The notes below the pieces were generated by a model. The model was given only the letters and a program-made list of their open reading frames with translations. It searched no databases and was not told where the DNA came from. DNA of 64,000 bases from Poriferisodalis sp965237655 (GTDB lineage: Bacteria > Actinomycetota > Acidimicrobiia > Acidimicrobiales > Poriferisodalaceae). The DNA lies in contig NZ_CBDEGB010000002.1 in the NCBI RefSeq assembly GCF_965237655.1, forward strand, positions 248,001 to 312,000. Reading direction: 5' to 3'. The first letter of the stretch is position 1, and every line of letters begins with the position of its first letter. Below are positions 24,488-32,606 of the stretch, one piece after another. A program made the position numbers and the translations under genes.

Positions 24488-25369
24488 ATGGTGACAAGAG
24501 TTGTGAATTGGAACATCGCCAAGAGGCATCAGCCGTGGCGCCAGCTCGTTGAGATGGATGCCGACGTCGCCCTCCTCCAGGAAGCTGGCAAGAGCCCGGA
24601 GGATGTCGCAGGCCGAGTCGATGCCGGTCCCGATGCGAGCTGGGACGCGCACCAGTGGAATTCGGACTGGTGGCACGGCCGCTGGCCGAAGCTGTTCGAC
24701 CGGTGGCCGAAGGTTGTGAAGCTGTCCGATCGTGTTGGCGTCGAGTGGTACCGGCAGGTCAGCCCGATCGGCTGGGTGCTCGACGACGAAATTGCAGTCA
24801 GTGGCATTGGAACCATCGCGGTGGCTCGAATTGCGCCGGCCGGTCTCGAATCCATCGTCGTGGCGTCCATGTACGCACGTTGGGTCGGCGCTCATCCCTC
24901 GACCAATAGCCGATGGAAAGTGGGCTATTCGGACGGTTCTGCACACAGAATCGTCTCGGATCTCTCGGCGTTCATAGGCAACACTGACCCTTCCTCACAT
25001 CGGATCCTGGTGGCGGGAGATCTCAACATGATCTATGGGGAATTGGACGAGCAACCGCAGAATCTCGCTTCTCGGACTCAAACAGTTTTCGAACGGATGG
25101 ATGCTCTGGGGTTGGAGTTTCTTGGCCCGCAAGCTCCCGATGGTGGGCGTCAAGCCGATCCGACGCCCGCCGGACTGCCGCCTGATACTCGCAATGTGCC
25201 GACGTACCACACGACACGGCAGACGCCGGAGACTGCCGCCAACCAGCTCGACTACGTCTTTGCCTCGCGGGGCTTTCACGAGCAGATCAATGTCCGCGCT
25301 CTGAATTCACCGGACGAGTGGGGCTCGAGCGACCACTGCCGCATCCTCATCGAGATTGACGACAACTAG
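24488..25369 (+). CDS. Endonuclease/exonuclease/phosphatase (EEP) family protein
   Basis: 293 aa from ATG 24488. EEP-fold motifs: VVNWNIAK near the start with the metal-binding Asn, DVALLQEAG with the metal-binding Glu, HRILVAGDLNMIYGE with the catalytic GDxN pair, NQLDYVFASRGF and the closing SSDHCRILIEI with the active-site Asp-His. It could act on nucleic acid or on phospho-sugar/lipid substrates; the fold alone does not decide. It stands alone on the plus strand within the accessory stretch. Confidence 0.88.
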   Translation: MVTRVVNWNIAKRHQPWRQLVEMDADVALLQEAGKSPEDVAGRVDAGPDASWDAHQWNSDWWHGRWPKLFDRWPKVVKLSDRVGVEWYRQVSPIGWVLDDEIAVSGIGTIAVARIAPAGLESIVVASMYARWVGAHPSTNSRWKVGYSDGSAHRIVSDLSAFIGNTDPSSHRILVAGDLNMIYGELDEQPQNLASRTQTVFERMDALGLEFLGPQAPDGGRQADPTPAGLPPDTRNVPTYHTTRQTPETAANQLDYVFASRGFHEQINVRALNSPDEWGSSDHCRILIEIDDN

Positions 25370-25451
25370 CGCGGGGCACTACGACTGGCCTGCGTGCCAT
25401 GGGACAATTGCGGCCCGGTCGGCACCGGGGCGGGGCCACGGAGGGACTGCC

Positions 25452-25889
25452 ATGAACGAATCGGCTGGGTCTCCGTCGGAGCGACGGCCCTCGGGTCACT
25501 GCCTGTGCGGCGGTGTCAGCTACGAAGTGCACGGCCCGATCCGCCAAGTGTGGAACTGCCACTGCTGGCGCTGCCGACGATGGACGGGCCATTTCATGGC
25601 GGCGACGGGATGCCAGAGCTCCGACCTCCGCCTCGTGTCGGACAGCACCCTGAGCTGGCACCACCCTGCCGACGACCCGAACGTGGCCTATGGCTTCTGC
25701 CGGGAATGCGGCGGGTCGCTCTTCTGGAAGGTGACGGAGGGCCCGCCCGACCAGGTCGACACCATCGCCATCTGCGCGGGCACCCTCGACCCTCCCACGG
25801 GGCTGCACACTGAGCGGGCCATATTCCTCGACGACGCTGCCGACTATCACCCCCTCGACCCGGCAGTACCCGGCTGGGGCCAGCAGTAA
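25452..25889 (+). CDS. GFA family (Mss4-like fold) zinc protein
   Basis: 145 aa from ATG 25452. Zinc ligands are visible as GHCLCGGVSYEVHGPI, NCHCWRCRRWTGHF and YGFCRECGGSLFW. The family includes glutathione-dependent formaldehyde-activating enzymes and centromere V homologues; many members have no proven activity. An earlier in-frame ATG/GTG region (25356) is rejected because it overlaps the preceding gene and lacks homology. Confidence 0.9.
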   Translation: MNESAGSPSERRPSGHCLCGGVSYEVHGPIRQVWNCHCWRCRRWTGHFMAATGCQSSDLRLVSDSTLSWHHPADDPNVAYGFCRECGGSLFWKVTEGPPDQVDTIAICAGTLDPPTGLHTERAIFLDDAADYHPLDPAVPGWGQQ

Positions 25890-25911
25890 GCCGCTCGCGG
25901 CCGGGCTGGAG

Positions 25912-26322
25912 TCACGGCACGACGTTGACGAAACCAGCGGCGGCGAAGTCGCCGTCGAAAGCGAGGGCCTCTCGAAGCCGCCGTTGGCGCATCACTTCGA
26001 AGCTCGTGGCGTCTACGAACGAGTAGTTCCGCTCGTCGTGTGTCCGCAACCAGCGCAATGCCCGCTGCTCCTGGTCGCGGGTGACGTGGGTCACGACGAG
26101 TCCGTGCCCGGATTGCAGCGTCTCGATGCGGTCCAAGTAGGCGGTTCCGTATGCGTGTCCGGCACGTCGCCTCAGGAATGTCCATGTCTCGCCGACGACG
26201 TGATTGCTTGTGAGGATCTGCTCGGACCGGCCGAGGCGACGCCGCATCGCCAGTGCGTCGGTGTGTCGTGCGTCCGACGGCAGTGCCCAGGCCACCCACC
26301 AGCCCGTGTCGGCAAACTTCAC
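25912..26322 (-). CDS. PIN-domain (VapC-like) toxin
   Basis: 136 aa from GTG 26322, which overlaps the antitoxin stop as GTGA. PIN acidic residues: Asp5 in KFADTGWWVAWAL, Glu in VVGETWTFL, Asp in YSFVDATSFEVM and Asp in LAFDGDFAAAGF. The usual length and the paired antitoxin make the assignment firm. A longer frame upstream of 26322 is a shadow of the antitoxin. Confidence 0.9.
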   Translation of the reverse strand: MKFADTGWWVAWALPSDARHTDALAMRRRLGRSEQILTSNHVVGETWTFLRRRAGHAYGTAYLDRIETLQSGHGLVVTHVTRDQEQRALRWLRTHDERNYSFVDATSFEVMRQRRLREALAFDGDFAAAGFVNVVP

Positions 26323-26561
26323 GTGCCGTAGACGACTTCGTCGATCTCGCCCGGCTCGACGTTCAAGCCCTTCGGCCCGAAGCCCGCGAGCGCCGTCCAA
26401 GGATCGTCAGATGACACAGGTTCGCTGTCTTGGAGCATGTAGAGCAAACCCCGGCGAATCAGTTCGGACTTTGAGATGCCGCGCCGCTTCGCTTCAAGCC
26501 TCGCAGCATCATTCAGATGCTCGTCAATAGTGATCGAGATCGTCTTCACGTGTCCAATCAT
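26319..26561 (-). CDS. Ribbon-helix-helix antitoxin (VapB/CopG-like)
   Basis: 80 aa from ATG 26561; GTG 26549 (VKTISITIDEH) is an equally plausible start because the RHH strand begins there. The fold is KTISITIDEHLNDAARLEAK then RRGISKSELIRRGLLYML, followed by an acidic toxin-binding tail ending EIDEVVYGT. Four-base overlap with the toxin. The operator at 26559-26591 covers the start. Confidence 0.9.
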   Translation of the reverse strand: MIGHVKTISITIDEHLNDAARLEAKRRGISKSELIRRGLLYMLQDSEPVSSDDPWTALAGFGPKGLNVEPGEIDEVVYGT

Positions 26562-26591
26562 ATATAGCAAGCGTGATGCTAGCTATATATG
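26559..26591 (-). promoter_or_regulatory. Operator of the VapBC-like pair
   Basis: Perfect 10-bp inverted repeat CATATATAGC (26559-26568) and GCTATATATG (26582-26591) separated by 13 bases. It is strikingly AT-rich in GC-rich surroundings and overlaps the antitoxin ATG. TATATA within it can serve as the -10 element, so a leaderless or very short leader is likely. Spacing of 23 bases between half-site starts suits binding of two RHH dimers. Confidence 0.75.
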
Positions 26592-26644
26592 TGCGTCACT
26601 GCGGGAGGCCTTGCGACTCGACCCCGTCTCGCATTGGCCCCGAG

Positions 26645-27334
26645 TTACCTGGCGCGGCGGATGTCGGGTGTGCGGTTGGCGAGGCGGGCGATAGCAGCGG
26701 GGGTGGGGATGCCTTCGGTGAGGTCGGCTGAGGGGGAGGGCAGCTCGAAGCGAGTCGTCAGCGGGACTACGCCAGCCCACCAGTTGCCGGCCATGTCTTC
26801 TTCGTCGTCGGCGGGGTCGCCGGAGCGCACCTTGGCCGATGCCTCGGACAGTGACAGCTCCAGCACCAGCGTGGCCCGCAGATCGGCGTCAGTCGGCGGC
26901 CGGGAGGTGTCCCAGTTCGCAACGATGTGATCGGTCACCAGCTTCAAGGCACGTTCCTTCGCTACGGCGTCGTCGATGCGACGAGCTTGACCACGGACCA
27001 CCACGCAGCGGTAGTTCATCGAGTTGTGGAACGGCGTGCGTGCCATGACCAAGCCGTCAAGATGGGTCACCGTCACGCAGATCCCGGTGCCCTCGCCGGA
27101 GTTCAGCAGGTGATTGGCCAGCGCCCCGTGCAGGTACAGGTTCTCGTCGTCGCGCCCGTAGGCCATCGGCAACACCAGCGGTCCGTCGGGTGTGTTCACG
27201 CCGACGTGCGCGATCAGCCCGGCGTCGAGAATTTCCACGACCTCGTCACGCTCATAGCGGCCGCGTTCAGCCATCCGCCGCAACTGGGTTCGTGATGAGG
27301 GAGCCTGCGTGCCGCTACCTGTTGATTCGCTCAC
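26645..27334 (-). CDS. Pyridoxamine 5'-phosphate oxidase-like FMN-binding protein (NimA-like)
   Basis: 229 aa with the FMN-binding split barrel: HVGVNTPDGPLVLPMAYGRD, YLHGALANHLLNSGEGTGIC, VTVTHLDGLVMARTPFHNSM, NYRCVVVRGQARRI. Related proteins reduce small electrophiles or nitroimidazoles with FMN or F420. The C-terminal half (WAGVVPLTTRFELP) is typical of the group. Stands alone on the minus strand. Confidence 0.88.
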   Translation of the reverse strand: MSESTGSGTQAPSSRTQLRRMAERGRYERDEVVEILDAGLIAHVGVNTPDGPLVLPMAYGRDDENLYLHGALANHLLNSGEGTGICVTVTHLDGLVMARTPFHNSMNYRCVVVRGQARRIDDAVAKERALKLVTDHIVANWDTSRPPTDADLRATLVLELSLSEASAKVRSGDPADDEEDMAGNWWAGVVPLTTRFELPSPSADLTEGIPTPAAIARLANRTPDIRRAR

Positions 27335-27415
27335 ATCTGCACGGTACGCGGAACATCGCAGCTCAGCACGCTGTATTCCCGGTCATGGCGCGCAGCCAGA
27401 ATCCGCCGAATCTGC

Positions 27416-28381
27416 TCAGTCGAGCAGGTCGTCGTCGCGGACTCGGCTTTGCTCGGCTTCTTCATGCTCGGGCAGAACCCGGCCGAACAGCTGCCGTGTC
27501 CGCTCGACACGTCCGATGACACCGGGCTGGCGGGTGTAGGCGAAGATCGCTGCGTGCCGTGGTTGCGAGGTCGCGCTCACGCGGGTGACTCGGTGCAGCG
27601 AATAGCGGCCCCGGAACATCTGCAAATCGCCGGGCTCGAGGTCGAGTGTGTGGACGCCGTCACGAACGCCGCGTTGGAGCGCCGCAAGCGTCTCGAACCC
27701 TTCGTCGTCGGCCGATCGAACAGCAGGGGCGAATTCGAACAACCCGCCTTCATCGGCTGGCTGCACCAGCACCGTCACGGCGAAGTCGTTGGTGTCGAAG
27801 TGCCAGGGGAACTGCTGGCCCGGGTCCAAGATGTTCGCCGTCAGGCCTGCGAGCGGATCGTCGTAGCAGTACAACGAGTCGATCTCGAGGCAGTCGGCGA
27901 GCAGTTGGCACATCTGCGGCGCCCGGAACAGCGTGTCTATTGCGCACACCTGGGGCCAGGCGTCACCTGGGATGAAGCCGCTGGATCGCTCAGTGAACGT
28001 GTTGACCGGATGGTCGGTATCGAAGTCGGGATCGACATCGGTGTGGAAATAGGGGTTGATGACCTGCGTCGAGAAGTGGGTCCTCGGCTTGGTCGCGACG
28101 ATCTCGTCGTTCAGCAGACGCACCGCACCCGCCGTGACGAATTCCTTCAGCAGGGCACAGCCGTCCGATCGCAGGCCTGCGCGTGCCGTGCGAACAGCTC
28201 GCCAGTACGTGGCGTGCCCCGGATCGCTGGGTGGCGCATCCCGGCCGCCGAGCGGGTAGCGCGCCGTGTCGATCAGCTTCTCGACCTGCTCGTCACTCAG
28301 CCCGCTCAGCCCAGTCGAAGCATCCTGCGTGGGTGCTTCCGTGGGTGCGTCCGCGGTTGTTTCGGATGCTGCCCCGCCCAC
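27416..28381 (-). CDS. 2-oxoglutarate/Fe(II)-dependent oxygenase (ArpA/BesD-like fold)
   Basis: 321 aa from GTG 28381, chosen because GGAGG from the end of the upstream gene lies ten bases before it and the longer frame overlaps that gene. The iron triad is visible: His194 and Asp196 in PWHFDTNDFAVTVLVQ and His263 in RYSLHRVTRV, with Arg in the strand after it for 2-oxoglutarate. Retaining Asp in HxD argues for hydroxylase rather than halogenase chemistry. It follows the dehydrogenase gene after a 4-base gap, so the two probably act in one pathway. Confidence 0.82.
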   Translation of the reverse strand: MGGAASETTADAPTEAPTQDASTGLSGLSDEQVEKLIDTARYPLGGRDAPPSDPGHATYWRAVRTARAGLRSDGCALLKEFVTAGAVRLLNDEIVATKPRTHFSTQVINPYFHTDVDPDFDTDHPVNTFTERSSGFIPGDAWPQVCAIDTLFRAPQMCQLLADCLEIDSLYCYDDPLAGLTANILDPGQQFPWHFDTNDFAVTVLVQPADEGGLFEFAPAVRSADDEGFETLAALQRGVRDGVHTLDLEPGDLQMFRGRYSLHRVTRVSATSQPRHAAIFAYTRQPGVIGRVERTRQLFGRVLPEHEEAEQSRVRDDDLLD

Positions 28382-28385
28382 CTGC

Positions 28386-29294
28386 TCATGCCTCCCAGTG
28401 CGGAACCCAGTCGCCGTCAAGTCGCAGCGAGAGCCCAGCGTCGTCCTCGATGCGGCGGGCCACGCTGAGCTCGGGGGCATCGAGGCCGTAGCGCTCGGTG
28501 GCTCGCTCAAATGCAGCGCGTACTGCGGTGGTCATGGGCAGGTCGGTACCGACGGTTTCCTCTAGTTCGACTAGCAGACCAAGGTCTTTCATGCACAGGC
28601 CCAGCGTGAACGACGGGTCGTAGTGCCCGGCAAAGATGCTCGGCGCATCGTGCCGGGCCACGAAGCTGTCCGCCACGCTGTCCTTGATCGCCTCCCACAG
28701 GTCGCCGAGTTCGACGCCGTTGCGAACCCCCACAGCCAGCCCCTCGGCCAGCGCGGCAGCGCCCACGAACCACAGCTGGTTCGTGACCAGCTTCACCACG
28801 CAGCCTGCGCCCAAGTCGCCGCAGGCAATCAACCGACCCAGTCGTTCGAGCACCGGGCGTACCCGCTCGACCGTGGAAGACTCGCCGCCGGCAAACAGCG
28901 TGAGGGTGCCGTTGCGAGCGCCGTCTACAGCACCGGTCACCGGCGAATCCACAACGGCAACGCCTTCCGGCGCCTCGTCGGCCAAGCGCCGGATCAGCTC
29001 GGGCCGACTCGTGGTCAGGTCCACCCAGACCGAATCTGGTGCCAAGGCCGCGAGCGCACCGGCGCCGCACATCACAGACTCGACATGCTGCGGAGCCGGC
29101 AGTGACGTCAGCAGCACGTCGACACCGGCTGCCGCTTCCGCTGCCGAGCCCACGGCGGTGGCCCCTTCCGCTGCGACAGCCTCGAGGGCCAGCGGGTTCA
29201 GATCGAAGGCCTGCACGTGATGGCCAGCACGAGCTAGGCGAGCGCACATTGGCCCGCCCATCGTGCCCAACCCGACGAATCCGACGGTCTCCAT
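28386..29294 (-). CDS. 3-hydroxyisobutyrate dehydrogenase family oxidoreductase
   Basis: 302 aa from ATG 29294 (GAGGAA nine bases upstream). Beta-hydroxyacid dehydrogenase features: Rossmann GFVGLGTMGGPMCARLARAG, substrate-binding DSPVTGAVDGARNGTLTLFA, and the catalytic Lys in GAGCVVKLVTNQLWF. It oxidises a beta-hydroxy acid with NAD(P). It is the promoter-proximal gene of a pair with the 2OG oxygenase; a 16-bp palindrome lies 32 bases upstream of the start. Confidence 0.9.
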   Translation of the reverse strand: METVGFVGLGTMGGPMCARLARAGHHVQAFDLNPLALEAVAAEGATAVGSAAEAAAGVDVLLTSLPAPQHVESVMCGAGALAALAPDSVWVDLTTSRPELIRRLADEAPEGVAVVDSPVTGAVDGARNGTLTLFAGGESSTVERVRPVLERLGRLIACGDLGAGCVVKLVTNQLWFVGAAALAEGLAVGVRNGVELGDLWEAIKDSVADSFVARHDAPSIFAGHYDPSFTLGLCMKDLGLLVELEETVGTDLPMTTAVRAAFERATERYGLDAPELSVARRIEDDAGLSLRLDGDWVPHWEA

Positions 29295-29325
29295 CCTTGA
29301 CATTTCCTCGCAGTCGGTGCGTGAC

Positions 29326-29341
29326 CAAACACTAGTGTTTG
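29326..29341. promoter_or_regulatory. 16-bp perfect palindrome in a divergent promoter region
   Basis: CAAACACTAGTGTTTG is a perfect 16-bp palindrome located between the divergent dehydrogenase (start 29294) and luciferase-like oxidoreductase (start 29439) genes. This shape and position are characteristic of TetR-family or similar dimeric repressors controlling both directions. No regulator gene is adjacent. Confidence 0.7.
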
Positions 29342-29438
29342 TTCCACGTCCACCTGATCTCGCGATCGCCCTCCCCAGAGACCCCGAACACGAGCCCACC
29401 TAGGATGGCCGGCGCCCCGCAACCCCCGGAGGCGTGTC

Positions 29439-30671
29439 ATGAAGTTCGGGATCTTCTACGAGCTGCAGCTGCCGAGGCCGTGGAACGACGACTCCGAGTA
29501 CGTGCTGTTCCAGCAGGCACTCGACCAGATCGAGCTGGCGGACAAGCTGGGCTACGACTACGCGTGGGAGGTCGAGCACCACTTCCTCGAGGAATACAGC
29601 CACAGCTCCGCCCCCGAGGTGTTCCTGGCCGCCGCGAGCCAGCGCACGAAGAACATCCGCCTCGGGCACGGCATCGTTCAGCTGCCCACAAACCATCCCG
29701 CCCGGGTCGCCGAGCGGGTCGCCACGCTCGACCTCGTCAGCGGGGGCCGGGTCGAGCTGGGCATCGGCGAGGGCTCCTCGGTCACCGAGTTGCACCCCTT
29801 CGATCGCCGCTTCCGGGACAAGCGCGAGGTCTGGGAAGACGCCGTGCGCTGCCTGATGCCGATGTTCCAGAGGGTGAACCACAGCTACGACGGCGAGATC
29901 TTCAAGTTCCCAGCCCGCAACGTGGTGCCGAAGCCCTACCAGAAGCCCCACCCGCCGCTGTGGGTGGCGTGCAGCCAGCTCGACACCATTGTCATGGCGG
30001 CTCAACGCGGCATGGGTGCGCTGGGCTTCTCATTCGTGTCTGCCGACGCGGCGAAGGCCTGGGTGAACGCCTACTACAACAACTACCTCAACCACCTCGA
30101 CCTGCTCTGCGACTACCAGACCAATCCGGGCGTCGCCGTCGTCAGCCCGTTCATGTGCGCTCCCACCGATGAGGAAGCGCAGGCCAAGGCCGAAGGCTGG
30201 ACCTTCTTCCAGTTCTCGCTGGTCTTCTACAACTCCCACGGCCCGGTGGAGCCGGGCTCGGTCAACCTGTGGGACGAGTACCAGGAGTGGAAAAAGTCGC
30301 CGAAAGGTCAGAAGGCCAGCAACAACGTCGGCCTCGTGGGCTCACCCGACACGATTCGCCAGAAGCTGAAGATGTACGAAGAATCCCACGTCGACCAGCT
30401 CATCCTGTTGAACCAGGCCGGCAAGAACACTCACGCGGACATCTGCTCCAGCCTGGAGCTGTTCGCCGACGAGGTCATGGGCGAGTTTCACGAGCGCGAC
30501 GCCGAACATCAGGACTGGAAGTCAGCCGTGCTGGCCGGCGATGTGCTCCTGGAAGACATCGACACCGACATTTACCAGGTGATCACCAACCAGACGCCGG
30601 TCGAAAAGCGCACCGAGATCGAGCGCAAGCAGCGCGAAGCCCGCGCTCGCCAGGCAGTCGGACTCAGCTAG
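29439..30671 (+). CDS. LLM class flavin-dependent oxidoreductase
   Basis: 410-aa luciferase-like monooxygenase. Starts MKFGIFYELQLPRPW, with ALDQIELADKLGYDYAWEVE, HHFLEEYSHSSAPEVFLAA, RTKNIRLGHGIVQLP, ERVATLDLVSGGRVELGIGE. GGAGG lies eight bases before ATG. The length and C-terminal extension (EHQDWKSAVLAG...) match the longer alkanal-monooxygenase-like group common in Acidimicrobiia. FMN- or F420-dependent oxidation is expected; the substrate is unknown. Divergent from the dehydrogenase pair and convergent with the dehalogenase. Confidence 0.9.
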   Translation: MKFGIFYELQLPRPWNDDSEYVLFQQALDQIELADKLGYDYAWEVEHHFLEEYSHSSAPEVFLAAASQRTKNIRLGHGIVQLPTNHPARVAERVATLDLVSGGRVELGIGEGSSVTELHPFDRRFRDKREVWEDAVRCLMPMFQRVNHSYDGEIFKFPARNVVPKPYQKPHPPLWVACSQLDTIVMAAQRGMGALGFSFVSADAAKAWVNAYYNNYLNHLDLLCDYQTNPGVAVVSPFMCAPTDEEAQAKAEGWTFFQFSLVFYNSHGPVEPGSVNLWDEYQEWKKSPKGQKASNNVGLVGSPDTIRQKLKMYEESHVDQLILLNQAGKNTHADICSSLELFADEVMGEFHERDAEHQDWKSAVLAGDVLLEDIDTDIYQVITNQTPVEKRTEIERKQREARARQAVGLS

Positions 30672-30696
30672 CGCCCTACCTGATCGAACTGCTGGA

Positions 30697-31575
30697 TCAG
30701 CGGTTTCCCAGCCAGTCGGCGATGGCTTGGCCGATCTCGTCGGGGCTGTCCTCCTGGCAGAAGTGGTTGCCCACCACGGTCACCTCGGTCTGGTTCGGCC
30801 ACGTGCGGCAGTACTCGAGCTGCGGGCCGTTGAGGATCGCACCCGGATCTGCGTTGACCAGCAGCTTCGGCACATCAGAACCTGAGAGCCATTCGCCGTA
30901 GTCGGTGACGATCTGGACCACATCGGCCGGCTCGCCCTCGATCGGGATCTGACGCGGCCACGTCAGCGTCGGACGCCGATGTTCAGGCTCGACGAACGGG
31001 CGGCGGTACTCGTTCATCTCCTCCTCGGTCAGCTTGCGCTGGATCGAGCCGGGCAGCACGGCCTCCACGAACAGGTTTTTTTTGATGACCATCTCCTCGC
31101 CGGCGGGGGAGCGGAAGCCCTGGAAGATGCGCGCTGCTGCATCGGGCCATTCGTCCCAGGTCATGGGGCACACGATGGCCTCCATGTAGACGAGGCCGGC
31201 CACGCGGTCGCGGTGACGGTTCGCCCAGTCGAAGCCCAGCGCCGAGCCCCAGTCGTGGATCACGAACGTGATGTTGGCGCCCAGATCGAGCTGGTCAAGC
31301 AGCCCGTCGAGGTACTCACGGTGCTCGACGAACCGGTACGAGTCAGGCCCGGTGTCGTCCAGCTTGTCCGAGTCGCCCTGACCGATCAGGTCCGGGACGA
31401 TGACGCGAGCGTGCGGTTGCACGTGAGGCACGATGTTGCGCCACAGGTACGACGATGTCGGGTTGCCGTGCAGGAACACCACTGCATCGCCGGATCCGGA
31501 CTCGTGGTACGCCATCCGCTTGCCATTGACGGTCGCGTAGGACTTGGAAAGCGGTTCCGCAGAGAGGGTTGCCAT
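30697..31575 (-). CDS. Haloalkane dehalogenase (HLD-II type)
   Basis: 292-aa alpha/beta-hydrolase that hydrolyses carbon-halogen bonds. Start ATG 31575 with AGGAG six bases upstream. The full pentad of the HLD-II subfamily is visible: nucleophile Asp108 and halide-binding Trp109 in VIHDWGSALGFDW, halide-binding Asn38 in LHGNPTSSYLWRN, catalytic Glu132 in YMEAIVCPMTWDEW and His271 in GNHFCQEDSP. These residues separate it from epoxide hydrolases. Cytoplasmic; halogenated substrates are plausible in a marine setting. Confidence 0.9.
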   Translation of the reverse strand: MATLSAEPLSKSYATVNGKRMAYHESGSGDAVVFLHGNPTSSYLWRNIVPHVQPHARVIVPDLIGQGDSDKLDDTGPDSYRFVEHREYLDGLLDQLDLGANITFVIHDWGSALGFDWANRHRDRVAGLVYMEAIVCPMTWDEWPDAAARIFQGFRSPAGEEMVIKKNLFVEAVLPGSIQRKLTEEEMNEYRRPFVEPEHRRPTLTWPRQIPIEGEPADVVQIVTDYGEWLSGSDVPKLLVNADPGAILNGPQLEYCRTWPNQTEVTVVGNHFCQEDSPDEIGQAIADWLGNR

Positions 31576-31681
31576 CGGTGCTCCTTCGTTTGGCCGGATC
31601 GGCGCCACATCATGCCTGACCCGCCCAAACGTTGCACCCGTCCCTAGGAAGCTCGTCGGCTGTGTCTGATGGTTCAGACGC

Positions 31682-32578
31682 CTAACGGCGTCTGAACAAC
31701 AGCTGGAACTCCATTACGCCGTGGTCTTCGGCGGAGAGGACGACCGGCACCTGCGGCACGGTCACGTCGAAATCGGCGAACGTGACCTCGACAGAACCCA
31801 CTACTGCGATCACGCTGCCCACCAGCTGCGCTTGGATGTCGACGACAACGGGTCTGGTGATGCCGTTCACGGTCAGGTCGCCTGGCGCCGACAGCATGAT
31901 TGCTGTCCCTGAGACCGCAGCGCCTTCGATGTGCAGATCCTCGGTGAGCGAGAACGCGGCGGTTGGATGCCGGGAGGCGCCCAGAGCCCGTTGAACTGCT
32001 CCGTCCCGACGCCTGTCGTCGGTCTGGAGCGTGGTGAGGTCGACCTCGATCTCCACTGAGGTCACCTGCTCTGAGGCGATCTCCATCGTGCCGCTGACGT
32101 CGCCGGTGCGCCCCACAGCGGTGAACGCGCCGATGCTCGCCAGCTCCTCGTCGACGCGGAAACCGGCGAACGAGCCGGTGGCGTCTTCCAAGGTGAACGA
32201 GCCAGTCTCGGCGTCGACGTTCCAGCTGCCGTTGATGTCATCGATCGTGGCAACGTCGTCTGAAGGAGAGGCTGCATCGGCGTCGCTGTCTTCCGGGACG
32301 ACCACGACATATTCTTGGTCTTGGTCTTGGTCTTGGTCATGGTCGCCGGCCCCGCCCTCGGGTGCTGCATCACTGCTCTCATCACCTGTGGCAGCCACCG
32401 TGGTCGTCGCACCCGGTGTGGCGTCTGCTTGCACGAGCTCGGCGTCAGCGACAGCTTCGGCCAAGCTGACTTCCTCAGGTGAGGAGCCGAGCACCCGCCA
32501 GACGCCGAAGGCCGCCGCGGCGGCGACGATCACCAGCAGCACAACGACCGTTGCCAGAGTTTTGCGCCGGGGCCTCAT
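31682..32578 (-). CDS. Membrane-anchored YceI family protein
   Basis: 298 aa: an N-terminal anchor (TLATVVVLLVIVAAAAAFGV), a long acidic linker containing a DQDQDQDQ run coded by four 6-base repeats near 32318-32338, and a YceI lipocalin-like domain from about residue 113 (INGSWNVDAETGSFTLED, TSVEIEVDLTTLQTDDRRRD, HPTAAFSLTEDLHI, GDLTVNGITRPVVVD). YceI proteins bind polyisoprenoid or other hydrophobic ligands. It would sit outside the membrane. Divergent from the IMPDH-like gene (28-base gap between starts). Confidence 0.88.
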   Translation of the reverse strand: MRPRRKTLATVVVLLVIVAAAAAFGVWRVLGSSPEEVSLAEAVADAELVQADATPGATTTVAATGDESSDAAPEGGAGDHDQDQDQDQEYVVVVPEDSDADAASPSDDVATIDDINGSWNVDAETGSFTLEDATGSFAGFRVDEELASIGAFTAVGRTGDVSGTMEIASEQVTSVEIEVDLTTLQTDDRRRDGAVQRALGASRHPTAAFSLTEDLHIEGAAVSGTAIMLSAPGDLTVNGITRPVVVDIQAQLVGSVIAVVGSVEVTFADFDVTVPQVPVVLSAEDHGVMEFQLLFRRR

Positions 32579-32606
32579 AGCGGGTCACGGTAGCTTGGGG
32601 CCGCTC

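Noticed and set aside
27416..28381. 2OG enzyme as a radical halogenase
   Set aside because: The iron-binding HxD motif keeps its Asp, whereas halogenases of this fold have Gly or Ala there.
32031..32606. 192-codon extension upstream of the IMPDH-like protein
   Set aside because: It is a Ser/Thr-rich shadow of the divergent YceI gene; the conserved barrel begins at MKLRDLRTG.
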